Shown: positions 1-10,411, counted from the stretch's first letter. The stretch is 64,000 bases of DNA from Hexactinellida sp. DTS-2022 (GCA_028753945.1 JAPNXP010000001.1:13258501-13322500), one strand, 5' to 3'. The notes: generated by a model not told the origin, from the sequence alone. A program made the numbers and translations.

Positions 1-53
1 GATTTCCACCTACTTGGAAAATAAATCTATATGAGCAGAAAATACCGTTTTTG

Positions 54-290
54 TTAGCTTCCCCATGGGAATGTTTCTACATCATAAGCTACAATTTTCC
101 GAGGCTCGTGTTTAGTCGAGCTCTTTTCCCGCTGGCAGATACCACATTCTTTGCATAACTTCCGGACTTCGCTATGCATGTCATTCCTGGTAAATTGTTG
201 TTTCAGGAGATAAAGCGTTCGCTTGATCCCTGGATGAGAGACATTATGGACACGCGTAAGGACTGTGTCACGTATGCGATTAGGTACCAA
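54..290 (-). pseudogene. Gypsy integrase, N-terminal zinc-binding (H2C2) piece
   Basis: The 78-residue minus-strand frame has the HHCC zinc finger of retrotransposon integrases: a His-x3-His pair in VHNVSHPG, then about 30 residues later Cys-x2-Cys in CKECGICQ. In the family this domain precedes the DDE catalytic core, and a gypsy polyprotein has it just after RNase H, which fits the neighbouring fragment at 706-1613. The catalytic core would lie left of the window. The frame closes at both ends, so this is a remnant. Confidence 0.8.
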
Positions 291-705
291 ATACGGTGTT
301 CACGTGTTACACATCCGTTGGATAGTACGAGGCGCTGGTTTCTGTAACGCCCAGACGGAACAATACCCCGTTCGTTTAGTTGCTTCCTACGAATGCGATC
401 GCTGGATCGTTGGTTTGTTCCTCGAGTATCTCATCTAGGAGGTTGCGATTAGAGGGGATACTGCAGACAAATCTGTCGATGAACTCGCTTTCCTTGTTCA
501 CTTGGCTGTCGATTTCGCAGTAGATTCAGGAAAGGAAATCAGCTGCTGAGTTAATTATCCCTTTCACGTACGTATCTCATAATCCAATTCTTATAATTCT
601 AGGATCCACCTAGTGAACTTGTTACGCGGGTCGCGCTGCTTCCTCTCCCATTGTAATGGATTGTGTTCGCTTAGAAAGATTGTCTTGCACGCTGCCTTAA
701 GGTAG

Positions 706-1613
706 TCACGTAACTTTCGACTTAGAGCCATCAGGGCCCAGCACTCTATCTCCCAGCAGAATACTTACGCTGACTCTGGTTGAGTCCTGTTGAGAAGTAG
801 GCCAGGGGGCGAAGTCTGTTATCATTGTCCAATTGGGAAAGTACACCTCCAACAACCACCTGAGAAGCGTCAGCTTGTAAGTAAAACGATCCCATTCGGG
901 GCATGCCAACATCACTGGAGAGCTCGTGAGAGCCTGTTGAGTGTATCGAATGCGTTTGGGTGGCCCTATCTCAGAGGAAAGAATCACTGTTCCGAGTCAG
1001 CTTGTATAAGGGGTCGGCTACATTTGGCATGTCGGGTATGTAATCGCGATATAAATTCACTAGTCCAAGGACTCTCTGGAGTTCAGTCCGATTAGTTGGC
1101 TGTAGATAAGCGGTTACGCGCTGAATGTTGCTCGGGAGTGGCTTGTGTCCGTATGGGGTTATTGTATGTCCCACGAATTCGATTTCCTGGTATCCAAGAC
1201 GGCATTTGTCGTCGCGTGGTTGGATCTTCGCCTGGCGGAGTCGGATTAATGTATACCGGAGATCTCCGATGTGTAGCACTAGACCAGGGGAATGAACCAA
1301 AATGTCATCCACGCATGAATGGGAGCGTTCGGCACCGTGTAGTGTGCTGTCCATCAACCTTTGGTAGGTTGCCTGGCTGTTGCACAACCCGAAAGCCATT
1401 CGTGTCATTTCGAAATGTCCCCTAGGTGTCGAAAACGCTGTCTTTGCTTGATCTTTGGGATCAATTGCTACGGCCCAATATTCGCTCGCGCAATCTAGCG
1501 AGGAATAGTAATAGGATAAGCGTCCTTGCGAGTCAGGTCATTCAAAGCGCGATAATCAACGACGAATCTGGTACTTCCATCCTTCTTGGTGATTAGGACT
1601 ATGGGGCTACTCC
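706..1613 (-). pseudogene. Gypsy reverse transcriptase and RNase H remnant
   Basis: Minus-strand frames give classical RT blocks. Near 1600-1530 reads ITKKDGSTRFVVDYRALND. At 1408-1300 reads MTRMAFGLCNSQATYQRLMD. Near 1310 is VDDILVHS, the active-site box (usually YxDD), here with Cys before Val-Asp-Asp. The connection and RNase H start follow down to about 706. At least three frames are needed to read it. The 5' side is interrupted at 1613 by a MITE (1614-2119), and RT homology resumes at 2128. Not functional. Confidence 0.88.
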
Positions 1614-2119
1614 CAGGCTTGGGGCTGATCACGATTACAATCGTAATCGATTGTAATCGATTACAACTTTTCCTGTAATCGTAATCGTAATCATAATCAA
1701 GCTTTTCTTGAAGGATGTAATCGTAATCGTAATCGTAATCGTAATCGTAATCGTAATCACCCCCTAGTAATCAGCCCCAGATATGGCACCAGGCCCCCCC
1801 AAATTTTCCACAATAACTTTAAATAAGGATATAGTTTGAGGGTTCGCTGATCTCATTGCACCTCCAAATATATATCCGGCCCCTACAAATAATTCTTGGT
1901 GGCTACCCCCATGCACACGGGCATTATTTTTCGTGCGCATGAAACTCCGGGGCTTAATCGAAACAATCGTAATTGCATCGTGAAGAAATGAATTGTAATC
2001 GATTGTAATCGATTACAACATTTCCTGTAATCGTAATCGTAATCATAATCAAGCTTTTTCTGAAGGATGTAATCGTAATCGTAATCGTAATGACTCACTA
2101 GTAATCAGCCCCAGGTCTG
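1614..2119. mobile_element. hAT-like MITE carrying GTAATC arrays, inserted in the gypsy RT
   Basis: The insertion is bounded by perfect 8-bp target-site duplications GCTACTCC at 1606-1613 and 2120-2127. Ends are inverted: CAGGCTTGGGGCTGAT on the left, and CAGACCTGGGGCTGAT when the right end is read inward. The second gypsy copy (around 39350) lacks the insertion and serves as empty site. Inside are two similar halves, each ending CTAGTAATCAGCCCC and each holding short GTAATC arrays and TGTAATCGATTACA palindromes, separated by about 165 bp of unrelated sequence. No transposase is encoded. Confidence 0.85.
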
Positions 2120-2280
2120 GCTACTCCATGGAGAGTTGGTTGGACGGCAGATCCCGTTATGCAGCGTTTCTGCAACTTGTTCATCAATCAGAGCTTGAGT
2201 AGCCGGGGAGACGCGCCGCTGTTTGTATTTACGTGCAGTCTGCCACTGGTATCGATTGAGTGAGTAGCTTTTGGCGTGAT

Positions 2281-2474
2281 CAGGGTTCTCGCTAGGCCTC
2301 TATCAAAAGGTACATGCCCTTCTTGAAAGCTATTGTACCCTTTATTCACATGTTGTAAGTGGGCATGTACCCTTTGAGTCAATATTATTATTTGAAGGTT
2401 TCATTAAATCATTGACATTAGGTCATATCTCACTCCATGTACCCTTACAACGAAAAATCTTGGCGAGAACCCTG
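2281..2474. mobile_element. 194-bp hAT-like MITE in the gypsy element
   Basis: Perfect 8-bp target duplication GGCGTGAT (2273-2280 and 2475-2482) around a 194-bp insert whose ends are inverted repeats (CAGGGTTCTCGC and GCGAGAACCCTG). The second gypsy copy near 39500 is uninterrupted at this site. Non-coding, so it must have been moved in trans. Confidence 0.9.
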
Positions 2475-2555
2475 GGCGTGATGTTAGGCTACTTGGAGTT
2501 GGCAGCGAACACTTCCGAGAATTCGTCGACTAAGGCGGCTAGTTGCAATCGCTCG

Positions 2556-2990
2556 TTATCGGGTAGGTCTGGGTTGATGGAGACTTTTACCCGTCCCGGT
2601 GTACTTACAGACTGAAATACGGTCCTTCGCTTTAAAGTCATCTTCGCTCTCAAGAGCGGCGACTGCTGAGCGGATCAACGGGTCTCCACCCTCCAGAATA
2701 GCTTGTGTGTCTTTCCAGACGGATCCCAATCGTATGTGCTGTGTATTCCAATCAAATTCTGTGGGGCCGAATCTCCTCAGTAGATCTCTGCCTAATATGC
2801 GGTTTTTGATGTGATCTTGTAAGACCCCAAAAAAATTCCGTAGGATTTGGTCGTCGCCTATGTCGATTTCCAAAGTGATATTCCCCACTAGATGAACTGG
2901 GTTCTGTCCTACCCCATACAGGGTCCCTACGCATCGCTGTATTGAAGTCTCTAGGCCTAACTCGCGGACTGTGCCTATGTCAAGGACAGA
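2556..2990 (-). pseudogene. Gypsy retropepsin-like protease remnant
   Basis: The minus-strand frame contains ILGRDLLRRFGPTEFDW, the conserved C-terminal block of Ty3/gypsy aspartic proteases. Upstream in the same relative order the DNA reads VLDIGTVREL where the catalytic Asp-Thr/Ser-Gly is expected, so the active-site triad appears as Asp-Ile-Gly. The other copy (around 39980-40000) has the same bases. The frame is shifted between the active site and the C-terminal block. Confidence 0.75.
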
Positions 2991-3360
2991 AGGCCAGGAT
3001 CATCTTCATTGGTGTATTTGCTAGCTTTACTGATAGTATCACAGATAGTTTGGATTCGGGGTGGCGCTGGGAAATTTGCATGATACGACTCTTGCTCCCG
3101 CTGAACTTCTTCCTTTGGCAATTGCTGATACCATGTCCCTTGCCTCCACAGATGGGGCAGCATTTATGTGTACAGTAGCGCCAGAAGAGATCTTCCCCAC
3201 ATATGTAACAGCTCGTCGTGTGCTGTGGCAGTGCTCTGTATGCTGACCTCTCCTGTCTCGCCTCTGTTGGGTGTATGCTATAGTTTCCCGGGAGCATCCG
3301 GTTCTTCTTCCCCGTCGGAAACAGGCGGTTCTGTGGTGGACTGGCCCGATTGCGAACAAT
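2980..3360 (-). pseudogene. Gypsy gag, CCHC zinc-knuckle region
   Basis: The 105-residue frame includes CPICGGKGHGISNC, a Cys-x2-Cys-x4-His-x4-Cys nucleocapsid knuckle, preceded by a second Cys-rich stretch (CYICGEDLF). Gag knuckles bind genomic RNA during particle assembly. The N-terminal part of gag is absent here but is partly kept in the second fragment (to about 41270). Parallel frames overlap it; only this one carries the knuckle. Confidence 0.8.
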
Positions 3361-3374
3361 GCGAAGCTACTTTA

Positions 3375-3720
3375 ACTAATTAGTATAAATATTTATAAAT
3401 ATTATTAATAATTTAACACCAATTTCAATCTCATATTAAATTTATTATGTTTAATTATTTGTCATAAATAGTATTTTTTAAGGAATTTGGCTACCAAATT
3501 TGAATTCAGCACATTGGACAACCCCTATAAACAAATTGGAAGCATCTATTTAAGTCAAATCCATACTGAATTAATTATAATTGATTACGTGAGTAAATTA
3601 ATAGAAGCCTACTCGATCTCACAAGTTGAGTCAAAAATATTTTTATCACAAGTTGAAACAATAGAATTGGATATGACACATTCAATTTAACAGACTTGTT
3701 AGTTAACAGAGGAAATTTGC
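3375..3720. repeat. Fragment of the foldback element found at 56535-58405
   Basis: From about 3375 to 3600 the sequence matches 57010-57240 (same order, same strand). From about 3590 to 3680 it matches the reverse complement of 57545-57650. This is a truncated relative of the large inverted-repeat element. The 67-codon frame across 3487-3690 lies in this repeat and I do not regard it as a gene. Confidence 0.7.
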
Positions 3721-3765
3721 AACTCAATTGTGGCACAAACGAAGCTCAATTTGAAGCTTCGTGCA

Positions 3766-4015
3766 CTGTGAAAGGGTGTAGAATTAAATTCTCTATCGAA
3801 TGCATATAAATTGAATATTCGGACACTATTTATTGTTCCTTTTGTGACATTAAACATGTGCGAAGATCTGTCCAAAAAATGTAATCAAAAATTGTGACCA
3901 CAGGTGCACATCTATAACCCAAGAGACACATATGCTGAAAATTTGGGCTCTTAGTTAATAAAACTCTGTTCTGTGGAGAGGATACGGAAGGAAAATATAC
4001 CAAAGTAGTCATTTC
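3766..4015. repeat. Dispersed repeat, about 245 bp, second copy at 43330-43580
   Basis: The stretch starting GTGAAAGGGTGTAGAATTA aligns along its whole length with 43332 onward, with scattered substitutions and short indels. Both copies end in a block containing TGTGGAGAGGATA and both are followed within about 60 bp by a TCGGCACAG motif. I see no coding potential and no clear terminal inverted repeat. Probably a non-autonomous element of unknown class. Confidence 0.75.
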
Positions 4016-4244
4016 AATACTGGGCCACTATGCTATAGACTATAGTAGTATAGTCGGCACAGAAAAATAGTTGATTGCCTTGAAGGCAAAGAACCCCAGA
4101 TAGTAATTCAAATGAAATTTGATAAATACAGTTATGATCTGTAATTAATAACTACACAACAAATAACATTACTGAAAATATAGACCTTATTTGACAACAA
4201 ATACAATCATTGGCAACTGTTAAATTCATCAATACAATTATTAA

Positions 4245-5345
4245 TCATATCAAGCTTGCATCAACAGTGCTATACTTAATCCTTTCATCACCATGGATAT
4301 ACCTGCAGATATGTTTTATCCAAATATGGATTGTGATAAACACCATTGGGAACAAGAACATCACCATTCCTACATAGCAAATAGCAACACCAACATAATC
4401 TATATATTTTACCACTTTTAAAAATCTTTGAAAAGCATCTGCTGTCTCAATTACAAGAGCAAGAAAAGGGAAAAAATCAAATGGAAAATAACAGTTCCCA
4501 TTAAATAGCGCAATGATAAGTAAATGTATAAGATACGTGAATACATCTGCTAATAGTATGAAAAGGTATACCCATGTTATAAGATTAATAGTGTGCATGC
4601 AGTATCTGTACTGTTTCATCTCTTCCTTGTTGGAACCGTGTTGTGTGAGACGCTCCAAAGCTCTCTGGAGCAAGGCACATTTGAATCGTTTGGAAGTGCG
4701 AACAAATATACAGAGATATGTGAGTACAATAATGTAGAACAATACAATACTAATAACTGTGGTGTATTGTATAAACCCAGTTAGGATGATGACTGTACTT
4801 AACAATGAAGTTATAAACAAGAACAGCCGAAAATTCATTGTGTTGTACGGTTGTTTGATTTTCTTCATACGAATAATCAGATAATTCATCAAACATGCGC
4901 TGAGAGCAAACACAAATAACTCAGCAGATCTCCCTATGGAGTTAAATCCAATTAAGAAAGGAATTTCCGTGTATATAATATTAACTTGATTCAGTGCAGG
5001 CTTGTCATAAATTGTACAATCAGTGGATGGTAACTCGAGTGTATTATTAGTTGCTTTATGGTAGGTAAGGTAATGCTGTATGGTACTTGATGTCAAAAAT
5101 AATATACATACAATAATCTCACAGATATTAATCAAAAATAGTAGAGTATTTTTCCATATTTCAGTTTCATAATGATAGTAGAATTGTTTATTTAAATAAC
5201 CTGAATCACCTGAGAGACATCTCGCTACTCCTCTCTTGTATTTTCTGCAGCAATGGATTCTCCTGGCGAAAACAAACCCCCAGTATCCACTGAATATTAG
5301 GAAAATCAATAAAAACACTGTGTTTAGGATAATTTTTAATATCAT
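4245..5345 (-). CDS. Orphan seven-transmembrane protein, single exon (366 aa)
   Basis: A clean 366-codon minus-strand frame with no internal breaks. Hydrophobic segments lie near residues 5-25, 66-88, 137-158, 172-193, 196-215, 252-281 and 318-343, about seven membrane passes. Basic loops (RRIHCCRKYKR near 28-38; RTSKRFKCALLQR near 216-228) suggest cytosolic sides. A loop at 95-125 has two possible N-glycosylation positions (NNT) and a Cys that could pair with one near 285. I see no rhodopsin-type DRY or NPxxY motif and recognise no family, so calling it a GPCR would be guesswork. The start is the first Met, directly before the first hydrophobic helix. No splice sites are needed. Likely a real, possibly lineage-specific receptor-like membrane protein. 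Confidence 0.72.
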   Translation of the reverse strand: MILKIILNTVFLLIFLIFSGYWGFVFARRIHCCRKYKRGVARCLSGDSGYLNKQFYYHYETEIWKNTLLFLINICEIIVCILFLTSSTIQHYLTYHKATNNTLELPSTDCTIYDKPALNQVNIIYTEIPFLIGFNSIGRSAELFVFALSACLMNYLIIRMKKIKQPYNTMNFRLFLFITSLLSTVIILTGFIQYTTVISIVLFYIIVLTYLCIFVRTSKRFKCALLQRALERLTQHGSNKEEMKQYRYCMHTINLITWVYLFILLADVFTYLIHLLIIALFNGNCYFPFDFFPFLALVIETADAFQRFLKVVKYIDYVGVAICYVGMVMFLFPMVFITIHIWIKHICRYIHGDERIKYSTVDASLI

Positions 5346-6489
5346 TTCAAATTGTAGTATTAAAAGTATATTAATTAGTTTTTTATACGAAATTGTGCAT
5401 CCTGTAATCTTAGCATTATTGATTTACTGATTACATAAAATGGGATTTATTGCACATATTTAGTCGGGAACATTTAATGTAATTTAATATAATTTATAGT
5501 ATCCCTATCACATTTATATCCAAGAAGTTATATAGTCCACATATGTAATCAAACTTCTTGCATATTTCACTTGTTAGCGCTATTATCTTACAGTCTACGA
5601 TTTGGTTGCTTTCAGTGCAAACATATCTAATATGTCATATAAACTGATCTGTAATCAACGAATAATTGTCCCTTACAAAATCTCAAAAGGTATATTTCAA
5701 CTTTAAAGATATTGTTTTAGTTGAATTGAATCGTATTTACTAAATTGGGTCATTATTATTCAATTGTGATTGAAAACAAAGTTCAAATGGCAATCAGTAG
5801 ATTAGTGTTACTTCGGACTAGTCTTGTTAGTTAATACAGGGGCGGCGGAGTCAGTTAAATAGTGGTCAGTCCATGCCACTGTAATATAATTGTACAGCTC
5901 AGTAGTAGTTTCGTTAGTTGAATATTGTTTGACGAATTAGCTAAACAAGGTGCATTGTCTGGAATTGAACTTTCTGCGCTGCAAATAGTCTGGACAATTA
6001 CACGGTAGAAGAGGCGTCTTGATGGGGAGACATTATATGGCACTGTGTTATACTAACTAGCTCTTAGTCTGCATATATATATTGTGTTTCCGTGTTAGGG
6101 GTATGTTACATTACGGATAAATAGTTATACTCCCGTTAGAAATTCGTTTAATACCTAATTGAATAATACAGAATATCACTGAGTAATGGATGGAATGAAT
6201 CAACAAGTACTAATGATATTACAATGCATATGTACTATGTATTTGGTGAAAAATTTAGGAATTAGGGAATAAGGCAAAACGATTGCAAGGCCAAAATGCA
6301 TGACCCCTTACTTCCGTCCGTGCAAACCATGTTGGACATCACTGGCCTGGTATTTGTATTCACGGAGTTTAATTGGACATTAATAATCTTCAGGGGACCC
6401 AATTCTGTATGGAGGGCTCAGCCCCTAGATCCCTTGGATACGTGTCTGCTCTGACTACAAAGCACTGTCTCTATAAAGCACTATAAAGC
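5346..6489. other. Intergenic, no gene seen
   Basis: AT-rich sequence upstream of the seven-TM gene. The only structure noticed is a short repeat of ACTATAAAGCACTGTCTCT around 6465-6500, just before the large duplicated block. The first few hundred bases right of 5345 should hold the seven-TM promoter, but I could not pick a TATA box with confidence. Confidence 0.5.
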
Positions 6490-7163
6490 ACTGTCTCTGT
6501 AGCTTGTTATGCACACCAAGAGAGAATGCAAGCAGTATACATACACAGTTGAGTACAAGTACATGAACTGACTTTATACATGGACTCTCAATTCAATAAG
6601 AGATATATTCATTAAAATTATTGCATATATACAAAGTTACAAACATATTCAAAATCCTTATAAGTCATTCATTATGAACAAAAAAGAATTATATAATATT
6701 ATTTTATCATATTCCAATACTTTAAAATGTTTGTCAATATGTAGATACAATAAAATAGACTTTATAATGAATGCTGCATAAATAATTCTTGTAAACAGTA
6801 ATTAAGTTAGACAATGAATTGGAATAAACATTTGAAAGTTTATTAGAAAAATTTGGTTTAATTGTTAATAAGTAAATTTGGTTAAGTATATGGTTACAGT
6901 GGAATATGCATAGAGACTTTCCTATAAATAGTCTCATATTGCATCTATCTATAAATAAGCTGATTTAGTGGCTCTATACTATTCTATTCAACTTATACTA
7001 TTCATAATAACTGTATTAATACTTGAAGATACTCATATAAACTCAGAAATTAACCTAATTTCTATAATCAGTGATTTGTCCATTTATCAGGTTAGTATTT
7101 AGTATTTGACAAACAATTTATTATATAGTTTAATAATTTATTTATCATAATATCTGTTGTTAG

Positions 7164-7492
7164 GAAACTTATCCTTAATTGAAGATTATCAAAGGAATTT
7201 CTTACAATCAGAGATACTTCCATTCTCAACGAATTACAGTGAGTTGTCTTAATTATATTTTATAGAATTTGAACATATCTTATATCAGAAAATATGGACA
7301 TTTAATTTTAATTAATTAATTACAATAGCTTATTCCCTCCTTTATAATAATACTATTAATTATCATATCACTGTATTTATTTGTATTTATCTGTGTTTAT
7401 AGATCCTATTACAATTATCAATAACGCTCAGTTGAATCAGATAACAAGTAAGCTAATTTCTTTGTATTATCTGTATATCTATATTATTAAAT
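7164..7492 (+). other. Possible short exons conserved between duplicate blocks
   Basis: Around 7164-7236 and 7402-7450 the DNA has splice-like edges in both duplicates: an acceptor TGTTGTTAG before GAAACTTATCC, a donor ACA/GTGAGT, then acceptor TTTATAG before ATCCTATTACAATT and a donor CAA/GTAAG. One copy has a 1-bp length difference inside the first segment, so a shared protein frame is not maintained. They could be non-coding exons, remnants, or chance. Conservation here is no higher than in the rest of the duplicated block. Confidence 0.25.
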
Positions 7493-7502
7493 CTCGATTG
7501 TT

Positions 7503-7545
<43 letters not shown>

Positions 7546-8070
7546 TTTGTTTGTCCGGATTGTATTAAAGTGATGGGGGAATAGAAACCGCATTTATATA
7601 TGAGATATAAACTAACTTTCAAATGTTATAATTGGTAAACAAAAGTTATAAGGGGTAAACAAGTATGCTGAACACGAATTTCGCGTTTATAAATTTCTCA
7701 TATTAATATTTGTTGTTGTTGTTTACACAAAATAGGTAAACAAATTAATGAAATTCAAAATCAACCTAGAAGTTAGCTTCCAACGGGTATTATAGGTAAA
7801 CAAGTATGCTGATTTCGAATTTCGCGTTTATAAATTTATCATATTAATATTTGTTGTTGTTGTTTACACAAAATAGGTAAACAAATTAATGAAAATTCAA
7901 AATCAACCCAGAAGTTAGCTTTCAACGGGTATTATTATAAGTATATAACTATGACAAATATTAGTAACTATGTAATCATTTGTTTAGTGAGGAGTAAGGC
8001 CGCTACGCGGCCGTTAACTTGAGGTGCGTAGCACCGATCTGTCGCAAAGCGACCGAAACCGAAGGGCTCG
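7478..8070 (+). mobile_element. Non-autonomous Helitron (593 bp), complete
   Basis: Begins TCTATATTATTAAATCTCG and ends CGAAGGGCTCG, the same termini as the autonomous Helitron at 20560-31390. It is flanked by A on the left and T on the right, with no target duplication. In order it holds a TG microsatellite (about 7506-7545), a conserved block with TCCGGATTGTATTAAAGTG, two copies of the ~141-bp minisatellite (7625-7935) and a 3' row of hairpins: GGCCGC-TAC-GCGGCC, GGTGC-GTA-GCACC and GTCGC-AAA-GCGAC. The paralogous site near 52966 lacks it. Confidence 0.85.
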
Positions 8071-8723
8071 TACGTATAAAATTATAATTTCGTAGTGTTT
8101 AAAGTTAATCACACTCCGGTGCTATTTCACAATACGTATACTGATAAGATTTGTCATTGAGCCATCAACTTTAACAAGAATGAATAATTTGGCTGTTTAA
8201 CTCAAATCTTGCACAGTTAATTAGTGGATATATAAATCTTTTAACCGAATTACTTGTTCATTGTACATGTAAATCTATCCAATTTGGTTTGAAAAATGGG
8301 TTTGTACACTAATCCGGCCAAAGTATTTGAACAGCAACAATTTTATGAATATATTCCAGCTTTTAGAGGCATAATTACATTTGTTGATGCTTCAATATAA
8401 ACCATAGTTAAAGTATAAAAAATAACACAATTTTTGAATTTATATTTTTATAGAGCTATTAAGCTCATAAACTTTATAATGAGCTAATTAAATATAGAAG
8501 ACCTGATCATTATGATGCAATTATAATTTACTAATTCTGATTTCACATTATAATTGCACATAGTCGGATTACTCTAGGTACTTAATTTCAAATAATTACG
8601 ATTATTTACTGAAATACAGCCATATTACTATTTGTGCAACTTATACCACTTCATAGTTTTTGGCTGAAATGACATGAAATCCTAATATTATATAATTTAT
8701 AACTAAGTAATATATTTATACTA

Positions 8724-9023
8724 CAGTCAACTCTGTTTAATGGAGTCACCTCGGGACCAGGTTGCTTTGACCCGTCTAAACAGCTTAACCACAAATCTGA
8801 GATTCTCAAAAGTGGTTATAATGGACTCGCAATGGTTGATTACCCCGTATACAATCCAAATAACAATAATAGGAGACATAGTTTTCCTAGAATGAAAATT
8901 AGAAACTGGCCTCTTTGTTTTATGGCCTTCTCGGCGACATATATAGCCGTATATTAAGTAGGCCATGACCCGATTAAGCGGAGAAATCTATTAACCGGTG
9001 GCTCTATTAAGTGGAGTTGACTG
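8724..9023. mobile_element. 300-bp MITE with TA target duplication (Tc1/mariner type)
   Basis: Inverted ends CAGTCAACTCTGTTTAATGG and (read inward from the right) CAGTCAACTCCACTTAATAG, flanked on both sides by TA. No coding capacity. Absent from the duplicate block at 53765, where another MITE sits nearby. Related termini recur at 46190-46343 and 54918-55100. Confidence 0.85.
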
Positions 9024-9179
9024 TAATTTCAAATAACTTTAAGCAGGCGTTAAAAGGTTACCATACGAATATTCCGTCTGCATTAAAATTCCTGTTGTTC
9101 AAATAATTTTGTTGGTTAGTGTACACTTATTTGCCAACCATACTCTACAGATAATTGATTTGTTGGCGATTTGAACATA

Positions 9180-9351
9180 CAGTGGAGTTGCATATTAGCA
9201 CTTTGGTTTTGCACTAAATCTGGTTGCTAATAGGCGAAAGTTGCTAATAGGGGAATGAAATTAACAGTATTATCACGCTTGGGATCTGGAAAGTTGTTGC
9301 TAATAAAGCAATATTGCTAATAGGGGAGTTGCTAATGAAGCAATTCCACTG
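9180..9351. mobile_element. 172-bp MITE with TA target duplication
   Basis: Ends CAGTGGAGTTGCATATTAGC and, read inward from the right, CAGTGGAATTGCTTCATTAG, flanked by TA. The interior repeats GCTAATAGG motifs. It lies exactly at the end of duplicated block A. Confidence 0.8.
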
Positions 9352-9476
9352 TACATAGTTCTAATTACCAATAATTATTCATTGAGAATACTTCTATAAA
9401 TTCTAAATCCCTATAGTGCAGCGGCACAACCATACAATTGATCATTTTTTTGATAAAGCACCAAAATTTGTACATA

Positions 9477-9664
9477 CAGTTGAAACCGGATATTTTTAAC
9501 CCCGGATATTTTTAACAATCGGATATATTTTAGACATTTTCTTGTAAAGAATTAATTATTCTGGTTTGTTGTTGTTGTTCTTGTAAAATCGGGTATTTTA
9601 ACAATCGGATATTTTTAACAAATTTTCGTTAAAAGAATGTGTTAACAATATTCGGTTTCAACTG
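9477..9664. mobile_element. 188-bp MITE with TA target duplication
   Basis: Ends CAGTTGAAACCGGATATTTT and, inward from the right, CAGTTGAAACCGAATATTGT, flanked by TA. The interior is made of GGATATTTTTAAC-like repeats. Nested in the 9408-10490 element. Confidence 0.85.
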
Positions 9665-10066
9665 TATGTATTTTTGATGTAGTGCGAACATTTTAGAATA
9701 TTGAAACAATTGAAAGAGTGTCTATATCGGCCATGAGAGCTCGGCAAAGTAACCACGTCCGATAGTGTTCGCCGAATTGTTCGGATAGAAACCTGTTCAA
9801 ATTAAGTTATATCGTCTTTTTATTGTTGAATTCGGTTTCGAAGTAAAATTTCCGATAATTTGATATATCACATGACCATATTTGAAGAATTTTTCCATAG
9901 CAACGCTGGAATGTGTCATAAATTCCTTTTTCCAATTGTGTCCTTACCCAATCGAGTGACCCCTCTTTCGACTCCACTCAACTACCTGAGTATAATTATA
10001 CACATATCGACCCTGTAAAACGTGATTTGACAAAATTATTCGATATTCATCGTGATTTACCATAAA

Positions 10067-10411
10067 CGAGCCCTTCGGTCTCGGTCGCTTTACGACGGAT
10101 TGGTGCTACGCACCTCAAGTTAACGGCCAATGTGCGGCCTTACTCCTCACCCTTTCGAACATGGAAAATGGCAGAAAGTGTCGTTAACAACAATAAATAT
10201 TCATATTTGAAATTTATAAATGCGAAATTCGAATTCAGCATACTTGTTTAGCTATTGAACATTTGTTTATCTATTATAACATTTGAAAGTTAGTTTATAT
10301 CCCAAAATTAATTGCGGTTTCTATTCTCCCATCACTTTAATACAATCCGGACAAACAAACAAACAAACAAGCATACACACACACACAACAATCGAGATAT
10401 AATAATATAGA
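10067..10411 (-). mobile_element. Non-autonomous Helitron (345 bp), minus orientation
   Basis: Minus strand starts TCTATATTATTATATCTCG and ends GGGCTCG with the same hairpin tail; hairpin 1 is partly degraded (GGCCGCACATTGGCC). It contains one minisatellite unit and a short CA tract. Flanking bases are again A and T, but here TTTACCATAAA occurs directly on both sides, either a pre-existing target repeat or an unusual target duplication. Confidence 0.8.

Larger units (their letters stand above)
1..3372 (-). mobile_element. Degenerate Ty3/gypsy LTR retrotransposon, internal part
   Basis: Read on the minus strand, the segment runs gag zinc knuckle, protease, reverse transcriptase, RNase H and integrase zinc finger, the Ty3/gypsy order. 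Frames are broken in many places and no LTR pair is visible. The left end is cut by the window edge inside integrase and the right end stops within gag near 3372. Base composition is markedly more GC-rich than the AT-rich flanks. A second fragment of the same family lies at 39061-41270; the two are close enough to show two MITE insertions in this copy. It is a dead element. Confidence 0.9.
6490..9180. repeat. Duplicated block A (partner at 51965-54578)
   Basis: Aligns colinearly with 51965-54578: shared anchors include CACCAAGAGAGAATGCAAGC at 6517, the GGTTACAGTGGAATATGC region at 6890, ACTCCGGTGCTATT near 8115 and ATACGAATATTCCGTCTGC near 9063. The copies differ by substitutions, small indels and private insertions (Helitron 7478-8070 and MITE 8724-9023 here; MITE 53766-54408 there). 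This is the upstream end of a large duplication that also includes the NLR genes. Confidence 0.85.

Noticed and set aside
706-1425. Plus-strand frames (790-1095, 1096-1425) over the gypsy RT
   Set aside because: Antisense shadows; the minus strand carries the RT motifs.
3487-3690. 67-codon plus-strand frame
   Set aside because: Lies in a truncated copy of the foldback repeat, and the homologous stretch at 57 kb is not open.
7381-7584. 67-codon frame ending in a Val-Cys run
   Set aside because: The run is the TG microsatellite of a non-autonomous Helitron.
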